From Lytechinus pictus (lineage: Eukaryota > Echinodermata > Echinoidea > Temnopleuroida > Toxopneustidae): DNA of 64,000 nt. Under the pieces are notes generated by a model. That model was not told where the DNA came from, did no database searches, and saw only the letters and a program-made list of their open reading frames with translations. Both the position numbers and the translations under genes were made by a program. This document shows, piece by piece, positions 20,071 to 31,700 of the stretch (the first letter of the stretch is position 1; each line of letters begins with the position of its first letter). Location: assembly GCF_037042905.1 (NCBI RefSeq), contig NC_087249.1, forward strand, positions 51,924,901 through 51,988,900, written 5' to 3'.

Positions 20071-21405
20071 CCCGGGAGGGGGGGGGGGGCACTCGACCAC
20101 AAAAGTGGGAGGTACGTCAGGCCTGGGGCTGGGCCTGGGTACGCGTACGTGCATGCTAGCATGGACATGGACGGTGAGATGAGACAAAAAAAAGGGGGCT
20201 TTGCCTTGGCTTGGATTATTGACCTTAGTAACTCTTTACAATGCTATGATTATGCCACACTTAAATTATTGTAATGTTGCATGGGGAAATACATTGTATA
20301 GGAACCATTTAAACAAACTGCTAGTTCTTCAGAAGAAAGTTATGAGGCTCATATTCATAACATATTCGAATTACAGATGTCCAAGTATTCCTTTATTTCT
20401 GCAATTGAAGATTTTGCCTCTTGATGATTTAGTCTCCCTCAATTGCTTGATATTTATGTACAAATCACAATCCTCTCAAAACTGTTCATTTTTAAAAGAT
20501 GCATTTGTTGTTAACTCAAATGTCCATTTGTACAATACACGGCAGAAAAATCTTATCCACCAGCCACTTGCAAGAACAAATACTGCTTTTAATTCTTTTG
20601 TCATAGTTTGTACAAAAGAATGGAATAAGTTACCACAAAACTTTAGATCCAGTCCAACACTGCCCATATTTAAAAATTCATGTCGAAAATATTTATTTGA
20701 AAGATTACAAAATATCTTAAATTGATTCTTGATAAACCATGTGTGTTGTGTGTGTGTGTGCGTGTTGTGTTTGTATGTAGTTTCTTATTTCACTCTTTAG
20801 ATTATCATTGTAAATATTTTTCATCTCATTATTGTTGTAATGTACTTTATAAGGGGCCCCTCTCACAAGCTCTGCTTCTATGGGGTCCCAAACCTATCAT
20901 GTATTCTCATTTTTGTTAAACTATGTGATATGTCTCTTGTTCTTGATTGGTTTGAATAAATTTGAACTTGAACTTGAACTTGAATGGGCTTCGGAACTAC
21001 ACTTTCGGGTTTTCACGACCCGTGCGCAATTAATTTACGTTTGCGATCGCCATTTAGGTGTAGCGGAGGGTAATATTGGTAGTGAAGTGTAGTATACGTG
21101 GAGCCTATACGAACCATCACCTGAGGTAACGCGCATGCAGCACGGGCGCCGGGGTGCGCTCGCGCAGAGGCGATGGTCAGCCGCTTTTCACAAAAAATGC
21201 AGCTCATTGTAGCAGAAGGGCGTAATGGAAAATATGCGAAACATTTCCATTGATACGGATTTCTTTTTCTCGATTTAAGAAGAAAATGCTATGCTTTGGA
21301 ATGGCTTTCTTTGTTCTTTTTCTTAAGATCAAAATGCTATGCTTTGGAACTGAAATTTGAGTGTAAAAAAGGGGGTCCTCTCCGTGGCACATACTCACCA
21401 CGCAT
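20071..21405. mobile_element. CCCGGG-ended element, family B, copy 1 (split by a LINE)
   Basis: It begins CCCGGG plus a G run, then CACTCGACCACAAAAGTGG. The right part (about 20985-21405) matches 38990-39385 in words such as GAGGCGATGGTCAG, 'tgcagctcattgtagc', AAAATGCTATGCTTTGGA and 'gaaatttgagtgtaaaaa'. A 5'-truncated LINE lies between the two parts. The right terminus appears lost next to the hairpin element at 21411. Non-coding. Confidence 0.6.
20205..20984 (+). pseudogene. 5'-truncated non-LTR retrotransposon (reverse transcriptase C-terminal part)
   Basis: The open frame at 20201-20725 encodes the C-terminal region of a LINE reverse transcriptase (NAMIMPHLNYCNVAWGNT, then LLVLQKKVMRLI; later YNTRQKN and EWNKLPQN). 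This composition is typical of CR1/Jockey-like LINEs, but the clade is inferred. A 3' tail of repeated GAACTT units (20962-20984) follows. It is inserted in a family B element: 'gggcttcggaactac' resumes directly after the tail. The palm domain and everything upstream are absent. Confidence 0.75.
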
Positions 21406-21410
21406 TATTT

Positions 21411-21574
21411 ACATGAAGTTCCTCACACGTATGAATAATTCGCTGCCGATTTAAAAACATCGCATGCGCAAGGGTCCGAGCTCGGACCGGACCCGGTACC
21501 TCGCGCATATCGCATCCGCATGCGATGTTTTGAAATCGGTAGCAAAATATTTATAAGTGTGAGGAACTTCATGT
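21411..21574. mobile_element. Short hairpin element ACATGAAGTTCCTCACAC
   Basis: The ends ACATGAAGTTCCTCACAC and GTGTGAGGAACTTCATGT are exact mirrors. Pairing continues through GCTGCCGATTT and 'aaacatcgcatgcg' into a CpG-rich loop with CCGAGCTCGG. Non-coding. Confidence 0.65.
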
Positions 21575-21663
21575 TGGCTCTAAATCACCAATTTTGAGAC
21601 TGATAGAAGCATGGAAAAGAAGTGAAACTTTGTGTAAAGTAAGAATATTAGTTTTAATTGTTT

Positions 21664-21918
21664 TTAAAGATTGTGATGTTGCATGAATTTTATATTTTCC
21701 CCCATAAAATTACGGCGAATCCAAGCGAAGCGATGTCTGGCTGAAAATTTAAACGATGACACAATTGAAATACAGCCGTTCCCGATTGCAATATTTGGAA
21801 AAGTGGAGGGCATATTGACCTTGAAATGTAATTGAGAGACTTGCTTTGACATTTGCAAACAATTACTGGTGGGGACATTATTGCGAAGTCGGCCAATGCA
21901 AAACTGCGTTAGCGCCAT
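21664..21918 (-). other. Weak candidate first exon or short ORF
   Basis: An ATG in the context AAGATGGCG (ATG at 21916-21918, minus) opens a frame beginning MALTQFCIGRLRNNVPTSNC. The N-terminus is basic, Ser/Thr-containing and lacks acidic residues, as mitochondrial presequences often do. It ends after about 84 codons with no recognised domain and no strong splice donor. AAGATGGCG is a common start-site/YY1-like context in animal genes. It is probably chance, but it is placed divergently from CWF19L2. Confidence 0.2.
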
Positions 21919-22014
21919 CTTTCTTATCACCGTTTTTGTAAAGTTATAAGCTTTCTAAAAATAGCTAACATTGATTAGAAAATGATTTGTAATGCTAGAC
22001 TTAGGGGGTGTTGC

Positions 22015-22213
22015 AAGAAAATATTTGCAATCAATTGCAAATTTCAGGTGCAAATTTACATGAGATATATCAATTTGAACTAAAGCAAATCAATCTATAT
22101 TTGTTGATGCAAGAAGCAGACCGTCAAGCAATTGCAAATTTGCAATGAAATACATGAATTTCAATTGATTTGGGGACTTGAGTGACTTGTGATCAATTTT
22201 CTTGCAACACCCC
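22015..22213. mobile_element. Short GGGGTGTTGCAAG inverted-repeat element
   Basis: The ends GGGGTGTTGCAAGAAAAT and 'attttcttgcaacacccc' are mirrored. The interior repeats 'caattgcaaattt' words. No clear target duplication. Non-coding. Confidence 0.6.
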
Positions 22214-22707
22214 ATTAGAGTCTTAGTCTTTGACTCGCTCATATGGCAGTCACTTATTAACACTATATTGGGCATTAGGACCTCAGTAATGTTGAAAAAA
22301 AGCTGCCAGAGTAGTCATACTTTCAAGCACTATTGTACAAAATCCACAGATATTTTATCAAAATTTTTACCATAGATATAATTTGTGATATTTAAACTGC
22401 AATAAACAATAACTAATTCACTCAAAAATTTCATAACTAAAAGAGAGAAAAAAATAGAATCACTCGACAGTTCGCCCCACCGACAAGCCTTATCGCCATC
22501 ATTGTGTGCATTTGTGTGTTACCGTGGGTGCCGACTTTCTACAAATGCACTACTCCGAGGGCCTTTGGGTATATACACTACTGTCGCCTACGAGGTCAAT
22601 ACTGGTGTGTTTTGACCTCATTGGTACTACGAGTGCTTAATATATGCCAAGTGTATAAATTCTGTATATTTTCTAAACCATTTTATTTATTTCAATTTGT
22701 CAGAAAT

Positions 22708-22791
22708 ATGAAGAGCAAAAAGCATAAGAAAGACAAAAAGAAGAAGCACAAGAAAGAGAAACACAAAAAGAGAAATGGGACTTCTTCCGAG
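22708..22791 (+). CDS. CWF19L2: CWF19L2 exon with Lys-rich N-terminus
   Basis: Encodes [20 protein letters not shown], then KRNGTSSE, before donor GAG|gtgagt. An acceptor-like polypyrimidine tract and AG end at 22703. The exon probably starts at 22704, with either 5'UTR or an unseen coding exon upstream. The basic stretch is a likely nuclear-localisation region. Confidence 0.8.
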
Positions 22792-25700
22792 GTGAGTATA
22801 TCATTTATAAAGCAGAAATTTTAGTGTAGGGTCATCCTCAGAAAAACTTACAATCCATGAAAATGATGTTTTTTAAAGCCTGAGGGGGGGTATTCGAATT
22901 TCGAATTATAATATGATACCTATATATCATACGTATCATTCATTTATACTAATTACCTCCCCCCCCCCAGGTTTGAAGACCTCTTCTGGGCCCACAACCC
23001 AACCTACACCCACACACATCTTTAATGATATTCCATCAAATAAAAACATACATGCTGCATTCGCTCTTGATGGTCGGTAACTCCTTGACCAGAATATGAA
23101 AACACAATACAAATAAATGTATTATGGATACGAAAAACTCATTTGCACATTAAACCAAAGCATCACTGGTTACCAAGGGTCAAGTGCACATCCCCTCCAT
23201 GTAAATTGTATTGACCAAATACATTGATTGACAGTATGTCACAGAAACCATGCAAGGGTGTCGAACATTAGGCAAATACAAGGTTGGGAAAATTAATTAT
23301 AAATTCATTAAAAAAAAAAAGATCTATGCCAATTCAAAGATCAAGCATTCCTTGACAGTTGTTAAACTCTTGCTTTTTCATTTTGATTTAAGTGCTTTGT
23401 AATTTTTATTAGTTCAGTTTTTTGTACACCTGCAAAATTCAGTTTGATGGGATATACACTATACAGAAATCATTGTACAGTTGAATGGTCTGTGGGTTGC
23501 AAATCTTGCTGATACGTCTACTTCCTTGTTTTTGCCCAATGATCTTTGGTCTTGTAGTTATACATGTCTAAAAAAAATTAACATTTTATAATTGAAATAA
23601 AGGCGATTAAACCAATAGGAAACTAGTTATAGATAAATAGTAAGTTGGTGCACTAGCTTTCCCAGCCTTGGCCCTACCAAAAATTGGTTTCCGTTGATAT
23701 TGTGGCAACTGCACATTTCTTTTAATAAAGTAAAGATTTCTGCTCAACTAGCCACTAATACTTCATGTAACAAAGTTGTATGTACTTTCTTTTGCAGATA
23801 TGACCATATTCAACGAATTATGATATTGTCATATTCATTTTGCTTACTACATGTATCTCTTTCAGGAGAGTTTTAACATATTATGTAACAAAATTGTACC
23901 TACATTCTTTTCCAAATAATACCATAATAAAATGGATTATGGATACTGTAATATTCATGTTGCATACTCCTTATTTCAGGAGAGTTCTGAGCCTGAGATG
24001 GAATGGGTCGAGTCCAGTTCCTCCTCCCACCAACCCCCCAAAGCCCCATCTCCTGATCCTATCTCTATCACTCCAAGCGAGAAAGATGATCCTTTATCAC
24101 AGGTGAGTCACGTAAATGTTACACGCTACTGAAAATCCTTGCATCTGAGTGGCTGAAAGCAGATAAGTCAGTGAAAAATCGCAGACAAAGCTCTTCCTTA
24201 AATGCTTCCCTAGTGTTATGCGCACAAAATTGAGGATATGAAAATATGGATTCAATTGAACAAGTTTGCTTACGCTCTTTTAGTGTAGTAAAATATCCTG
24301 ATATATCTATATTCTGCTGCTTTCTACCCGGGTGAGGTGAATGAGCACTAGGCAGAATTCATTCCTGTAAAGGAAACCAAAACCCAAGAAGAGAATCAAT
24401 CTTATTGGAAAGAATCAATAAAATGAGAGGAACAATTTAAAATAAGTTTCATCAAAATCGGTTATGAAATAAGCAAGTTATGGACGTTTAAAAAGTCCTG
24501 TTGTACTTTCTATGGGGATCCTCAAATTGGCAAACTTCCTTAAAAATTGCTGATTTTGTGAACAACTCCATTTGTCTTGTACACAAATTTTCAGATTTTC
24601 CCTTTTATTTTACATATTTCACATTATCTCCTGACCATGACATATGTGGTGTGAATCATATTTTCCCATGATATATGTTGTGCTCAGAAGGAGGCAAGAT
24701 GCAATTTGAAAGATAATGAGGAAAATCTGAAAAATTTGTGTATAAACAAATGGAGAGTTGTCCACAAAATAGCCATTTTGAAGCACGTTTGTCAATTTCA
24801 GGATCCACAACAATAGTTTTCAAACTTCCATAACTCGCTTATTCTATAACCGATTTTGATAAAACAAGTTTTAGATCGCTCCTCTCATTTTATTCTTTCT
24901 GATAAGATAGATTTTCCTCTTGTATATTGGTTTCCTTTAATGCACCGATTATTGGAAAGAGAAGCTTGAGCTAACGTCAATTTTACTGGCACTCTGAAAT
25001 AGATTGTAGATAAAGGGCATTTTATAAATGTGTACTTTTATCAGCATTATTAGTTTCAGCTATCTGTTACTCTCCCATTTCACTTGATTTTAGTTTTCTT
25101 TCTCCATGTTTTTCTTTTCTCCTTGATTTAAGCTGTCCGTTTCCCTTTCTCTTTCACTTTTTTCTCTTGATTTATTTGTCAAATGTATACTCTTTCTCAT
25201 CATATTTTGTGCCTTCAGTCAGTCAGTTTTATGTTATAAATAAATGAATGAATGAAATGTTCCCTTGCTGATAGAAATATTAAGATTTTGCTTTGTACAT
25301 TATTTTTTTCACAGCTCAGTTTTGCTTCTTAATTCTTTTTGTTCTTATGTACAATAATTTTACTCTTAATTTTTTTTAAATTTCATTTTGACTTGGTTTT
25401 TTATTCCCTTAAACCTTTGTAATGTTTACTGCATTCAGTCATGTAGACAATTGCCACCAGCCTTAGTCTTGGATTTCAGCCTTAATTTACATTGCACAAA
25501 TCACACAAAAGTTTTGCATTGCACATACAACACTACATATTTACGACCTCCATGAAAGATGAATGGCCTGATGCATGATTTTTATAGCAGTCTGTTCAGT
25601 GTAATGGTCATATATTCACCTTTTGTTTTGGATGAATAAATAAATTGCATCTGAGAATAATGTGAGTCATTGACAGTTTATAATACACAAATCATTAATG

Positions 25701-28700
25701 TTTTTTCAAGTACATTTGATGCAGATATTCAGAATAAATGCAAAAAAAAAAATAATTATCATCTTCTTTTGTATTTTTTGTTTTGTAGTCATTGTACCTG
25801 TACCCATAATTATTTACCCCTGTTAAATGAAGTTTGAATGTGGTATATTTTAACGAGTGTATAGTCCGTTGGTCTGATGTAAATCTAATATTGCCATGGT
25901 AACAACATATTTTGGCAATAAACCAATCAAAGAATAAGTAGAACTACTTATTGCCCACTGCTAATTAGACTTGGCTCATTTCATAAAACTTGTTATAACA
26001 ATTTTGCAATAATAGAATGTAAAAGCTGCTGATGTGGCTGATGCCGACAGTAAACTTGTTCCAAAACTGCATTTATTATGAAAACAAGTCTTTATGAAAT
26101 GGGAGCCTGGCATGCATTTGTCCAAGAGTAAAAGAGACACTGTGTTGAATGCTGTGTTGTCATGGGATAACAACATGTTGGGGCGAAAAAAATCAGAGAA
26201 AGTGCAGTGTGTGTTCATTTTTATATTTTCCTTACACAAGGTTGTCATGGTGATGGTAGTGATATTTCAGGGTTACATTGAGGGAAGGATAAGTATATAT
26301 TACGTTTTGTAGAGTTGATTTAACTTTACTTCATTTTCATGTTTTTTATTCCAAATGTTATAAGTTGAGCAAGTTTCAATTTCAATTTTTAGATTGATGG
26401 AGATGATTTGTTCAAGCTTCATCTTATAAGTAAAGGGTTATGAATGATTCAGGGCCAACATTGGGGCCAGCCATAAAATATTTCAAGGTCATGGCAATCT
26501 ATGGCCTTTGATTATTACAGTAATTTGAAACTGGATAAGTTGGTAGATTATGCACTGAAAGTCTCTTTTGAGTGAATGAATTTGAATATTTACGATACAA
26601 AGTTTGTCAAAAGTAATTAAAAATTCACTGATGTAAATTTAAAAAAATTATAATCAAGCAAGTGTTGACATTTCTGAACTTTATTCAATTCAAATTCAAA
26701 ATTCAAATCAATTTTAAAACTATTAATAATTTGTCATAACAGTTTAGACAAAACAATGCAACAGTTCACATAACATTTTCAATAAACATCCAGTTTAAAG
26801 ATAAATTATAATGCAAGTTTCAAACCAAACATACATAATATTTATGTGTTCACTGGGAGAGAGAAAGAATTAGCAAAAACCATAACAGAGAGGAGGAAAG
26901 AAAAGACTGTAGGGAGGAGAGTGGGAGAGGGGGAATAGTGAGTGGGGGGATAAAGGGGAGGGGGAGAGGTGGACAAGGGGGGGGGGAGAGGAGGGGGCTA
27001 CAAGGAAGGGGTATTGGGGACCAGAGGGACTTGATTGGGGAGAAAAATATTTTCCCTAAAATCAGGTAACTAAATAGTAATTGCATGAATTATTGCGAAA
27101 ATGAATATGAATGTTATACATAGGGTAACAATAAGAACACATTTAGGTCAAGTCCGACACGACATTAAACTGATTTGAATAAATAGAGAATGAAATTCTT
27201 TTGAAATAAGATGAAATATTGACATTCTAAAATTGTTCTCATTGGCACAAACAGCAAAATGTGAGTGATTGGTGATACACAAATGAGAGAGCCTATAATG
27301 TCACACTGCCCACACAATTATGTAAAACTTGGTTTAACAACTTGTTCTCATGGAAAATATAAAACCATTGTGATTATTGTGATTTGGTGGAGATCCTTTT
27401 TATCATCAAAATGTAAAGAATGAATTTGTTTTCATTTCATGAAATAGTAATGATAATATGGCAGGCACATTTACATCATGCTTAACTTCATTAAGCGCTG
27501 AATATTTTTATCTGAGCTTCAAATAATGAAATACAAAAGAAATTGTATGAGTGTGTGACTTCATTGGCTCCTCATTTGCGTTCTGATCAGGAGGGTAAGT
27601 ATTTAACTGTTTTTTTAATAAATAAATGAGACCTGGAAATGCGATTACTTTTTTACATCCTATTTTGGCAGAATTTTTAGTATATGCTTGTTGACATTCT
27701 TCATTCATAAAAACAGCTTGTTTGAGTAGACTTGGCCTTTAAATTCAAGCATCCAAATGGTTGAGTTTAGACTGAACAGTAAAATGCATCTTGATCATCT
27801 TTAATATAAACCTTCCGAATATTGATAATCGTATTCAGACTCTGAATGAATTAAGTTCACAGGTCGCAAGAGAACTATGCAGTAAAATACCTGTAGAAAA
27901 TTCAATGTCAAGATAAACAGTATAACACAGCAAAATGGCAAAACATATACCTGTATGTATATTTCAACAATGCAAAAGTGTTTTCTTTCATTGAATGAAC
28001 TCCAATAAATAGCGTTGCTCAAAAGGTCTTTTTCCCATTCAAGTACTGAGGTAGTTTATTTGGCAAGTGCTATCACATTGGGTTATTGTGTCCGGTCAGG
28101 AAATCGCGTAACCTGACCATTCAAGAAAATGGCCCCTAAATTCATGAAACATCAGCTTCAGTTTACCCAACCTTTTGTATATTTTGCTGTAATTTTCACA
28201 AAACAGGTATTATTGCACCCAACCTTTCAGGAATTTAGGGGGGTAAATTGCACCCAATCTTTCTGGAATTTATGGGTCACTTCTGTCAAATGGTCGGGTA
28301 AACTAGATAGACTGTATTTTAGGGGGCCCTTTTCTCCAATGGCCGGGTTATGCGGTTGCCCGCGACCGAATGCTTTAACCTGATGTGATTGTACAAGCCA
28401 TTTATTGTGTGTCATCCAACAAGATCATGTAATATAGGTAATATACATGAAGGACCCTGTAACCCCAAGACATATGATTAATATCAATAAACAATTGAAC
28501 ATTTTTGTACATGGTTCTCCATACCATAGACCTTACATTTACGTTTAATTGTACAATTGATTGTGCCATATCTTTTATATTCCATGGGCAGATGTGCTAG
28601 AATTAATCAAGCCAGTTTATAGTAGTTTGGGGTGTATTGGTCTTGTCAAAACCATTGCTAAAAATACATGACAAATGCATATGACCATAATTCAAAGGTA

Positions 28701-31700
28701 GATCATCAAGTCAAAGCTTGAGAAGATCATTGATGCACACAGGCATATAATTAATGCCAACATCTTACAAAATGCAAAAAAAAATGAATAAGTGAATTAG
28801 AAGGGAAAGAAATTGGCCCGAATTCACAAAGGTGGTTTTTAAACCCAACGGTTGAACCCATGGATTATGTAGATTTCCTGTATAACTTATGCTTGTTTAC
28901 CTCGCATATTAAAAACTGTCCAATTATGCTGATGCGCGCTTTTGTCACAGTGCGCCAAATTGACACCTGTTGCCATGGTTAAGTACGCTAATTTATTCAT
29001 GAGTGCACTGATATGAATTAATGAGTCCACTCCTCAATGTGTGCCCAATACAGTGAGTGGCCCCTTTGAGAGAAACAATAGAATCTCAACACATCTTTCA
29101 CTGTGGGGTTGGGGGGGGGGGGGTGCTTTTTTACATTAAGAGGTATGCATGCTTCTCACATTTCCTGGAACATTGGAAAAAGCAATTTATTAATTTTTGT
29201 CCCACATCTAGCATTTTCAAGTGAACACAAAGTTACTCATTCATAAAGCAATCACCCATGCTTTGAATACATAGTGAAATGTAGAACAACAACAAAAATA
29301 TTTGACAAAGATGAAAATTTTTGAAATTTACAGACGTTTAAAGTATATGCGGGGTCACAGTGATAAAGGTTCAAATGCACATATTTGGTTGAATGTATGC
29401 AGATGAATGAGTTGGTAGCATCATAAGCTCAAGTTTCAGGTAAAAATTGCATAAAGTCGACCTCACACAAGTCAAATATTCGCCTTTGTTGAAGCATTTT
29501 TACAGACCAGGGGTCAGTTTAATCAAACCTTTTAAAATAACAAAATTTACATTTACAGTTAAGAGCTACTGAAATCCTTCAATCTGATTGGCTGATTGTA
29601 AATTTGTTATAGCAAAGTTTCTATGAAATGGGACCAGGATTGTGCAAAACATGTTGTATTATGAGTCACATTTCTTATTTCAGTAGTCCGGGTAAATATG
29701 ACTTAGGTATTTTTTTCCAGAAAATTAATTGAAAATGCATCAAATATATGTATGATCTTTTACATTCCACGAAAAGTCAAGTCATGTTTTCACACTCTTG
29801 AAACAGAGAGTATCCAAAAAGTGAGCTTGTTATTGACTCTCTCGTTTGCATGCTGATTCTCACTATTTTTGATAAACAATAAAAATAAGGGAAATAATTA
29901 TTAACAAGATTAAAGTGGAAGTTCACCCTAAAGGAAAGTTTGTTGTATAAATACCAGAATAAATAGTAAGAAAATACATTGGTGAATATTTGAGGAAAAT
30001 CCATTAAAGATTAAGAAAGTTTTTAGAATTCTAGGTTTTTGATTTGTGACGTCATGTACGAGCAGCTGCCCCATGTGTTATGTAAGATAAAATGCATAAA
30101 TTGCAATTTTATATTGATTCATAACAACTAAAAATTGTCTTCTTTCAGGAGCAGATGTGAAATAATTTGTTACTATACTGAAGGTACAAAAAATATCAAT
30201 TTTTGAGAACATTATATTTCATTGATTTTTTTATATTCTTGATACATGGCAAGCTGCTTGCATATGACGTCAAAAAAATTCTAATAATTTTTAAAATCTT
30301 TATTGGATTTTCCTCAAAACTTCATATTTTCATATTTTTCATTATTTGTTCCTGCTATTTTTACAATAAACTATTTTTTGAGGGTGAAATTCCCCTTTAC
30401 ATAGATTTCTGTCACAGTATTTTTCAAAACTTTTATGATTGTCATATTCAGTGTAGATTTTCAGACTTTTGCTTGTTTGCGTGAACTCTGATGATCCTCT
30501 CTCTTTCTTTTGCCATCACTTTCTCTTTCGTTCCCTTGAACAGTTTTGTTTTGTTGAGGCACGGGTGTGATTCCTAATCTTGCTCCCACAATCTTCACAA
30601 AATCCTCCATATCAGTTCTAATGTTGTGGATATCTGATGCAACTTTGGTCTTTATGAGGTGAATCTCTGATCTCAAGAGGCTTATTTCATTCCACACCAA
30701 GCCCAGATCAACTTTGGTTGCAGGATTGTGAACTTCTTTCAGATCAGCACTTGAAGGTTGAAACAAGGCTTTGGAATTGTGTTTGTTCTTGTAGTGCCCT
30801 TTGGCAGACTTTGGCAGGATTACAGTCAGGAGAGATCCAGGGTGGTTTCCAAGCCCTTCTTTTGTTGCCTTTGATGGTGACTCTCCAGGATCTACAGACT
30901 CTTTCAATGATGGTGATGCATCGCCGATAGGGTTCTCCTCACTTTTGCAGGAACGAACGCTTGCTATTTTGATACCTGGTGATTCTGCTCTCCTGTCGTT
31001 GACAGGAGATATTGAAGGCGATTCATTCCTCATATCAGATGTCTCACTTTGGTGATTCATCGCAGGAGAATATACACCCACTGTATTAATTTTTTTCATG
31101 TCTTCTGGCTGGAGATGTAAGAGAGAGTGTACAGGGGGTCCGGGTGGCCTGGTACCGGGTGGACATGTACATTTGACATGAGGCCCAGGGACTGGATAGT
31201 GCAGAGCATTTGGTGGTAGTGCAATTGGAACCATACCAGGAGGAATAGAACCTGGAGGAAACATGTCAGATGGAAAGACTCCGGATGGCCTTGCGCTTGC
31301 CGGTGCCAATCCTACAGGAACCATCCCCGGGGGTATGATGCGTGAGGGATTTGGGGGTATCCCAGGGGCAGTTGAAATTCTTAACTGTGGATTTGGAGAA
31401 CTGGATTGTCCTGGGAGGGAAGGGTCATTCGATCTTCTACTGGGAGTATCTTTACCGGTCGCTTCATTTGTATCGGTCTCTTCGTCCTCAGAATCTGAAT
31501 TGAAGAGAATTTTACAGGAGTCCAGAGGGATTCCCATGAAAGGTTCTTTCATTTGTCCAGTTGCATCGACAGGAACAAGGACATCAAGTGAGCCAGTAGG
31601 ACTAGGATGTAACTCTGGGATATTCACAATTCGTTTCTCTGGCATAAAAACTGCACGAGTTTGGGGACTGGATTCATCCTTAAAACGTATGGTTTCCTGT

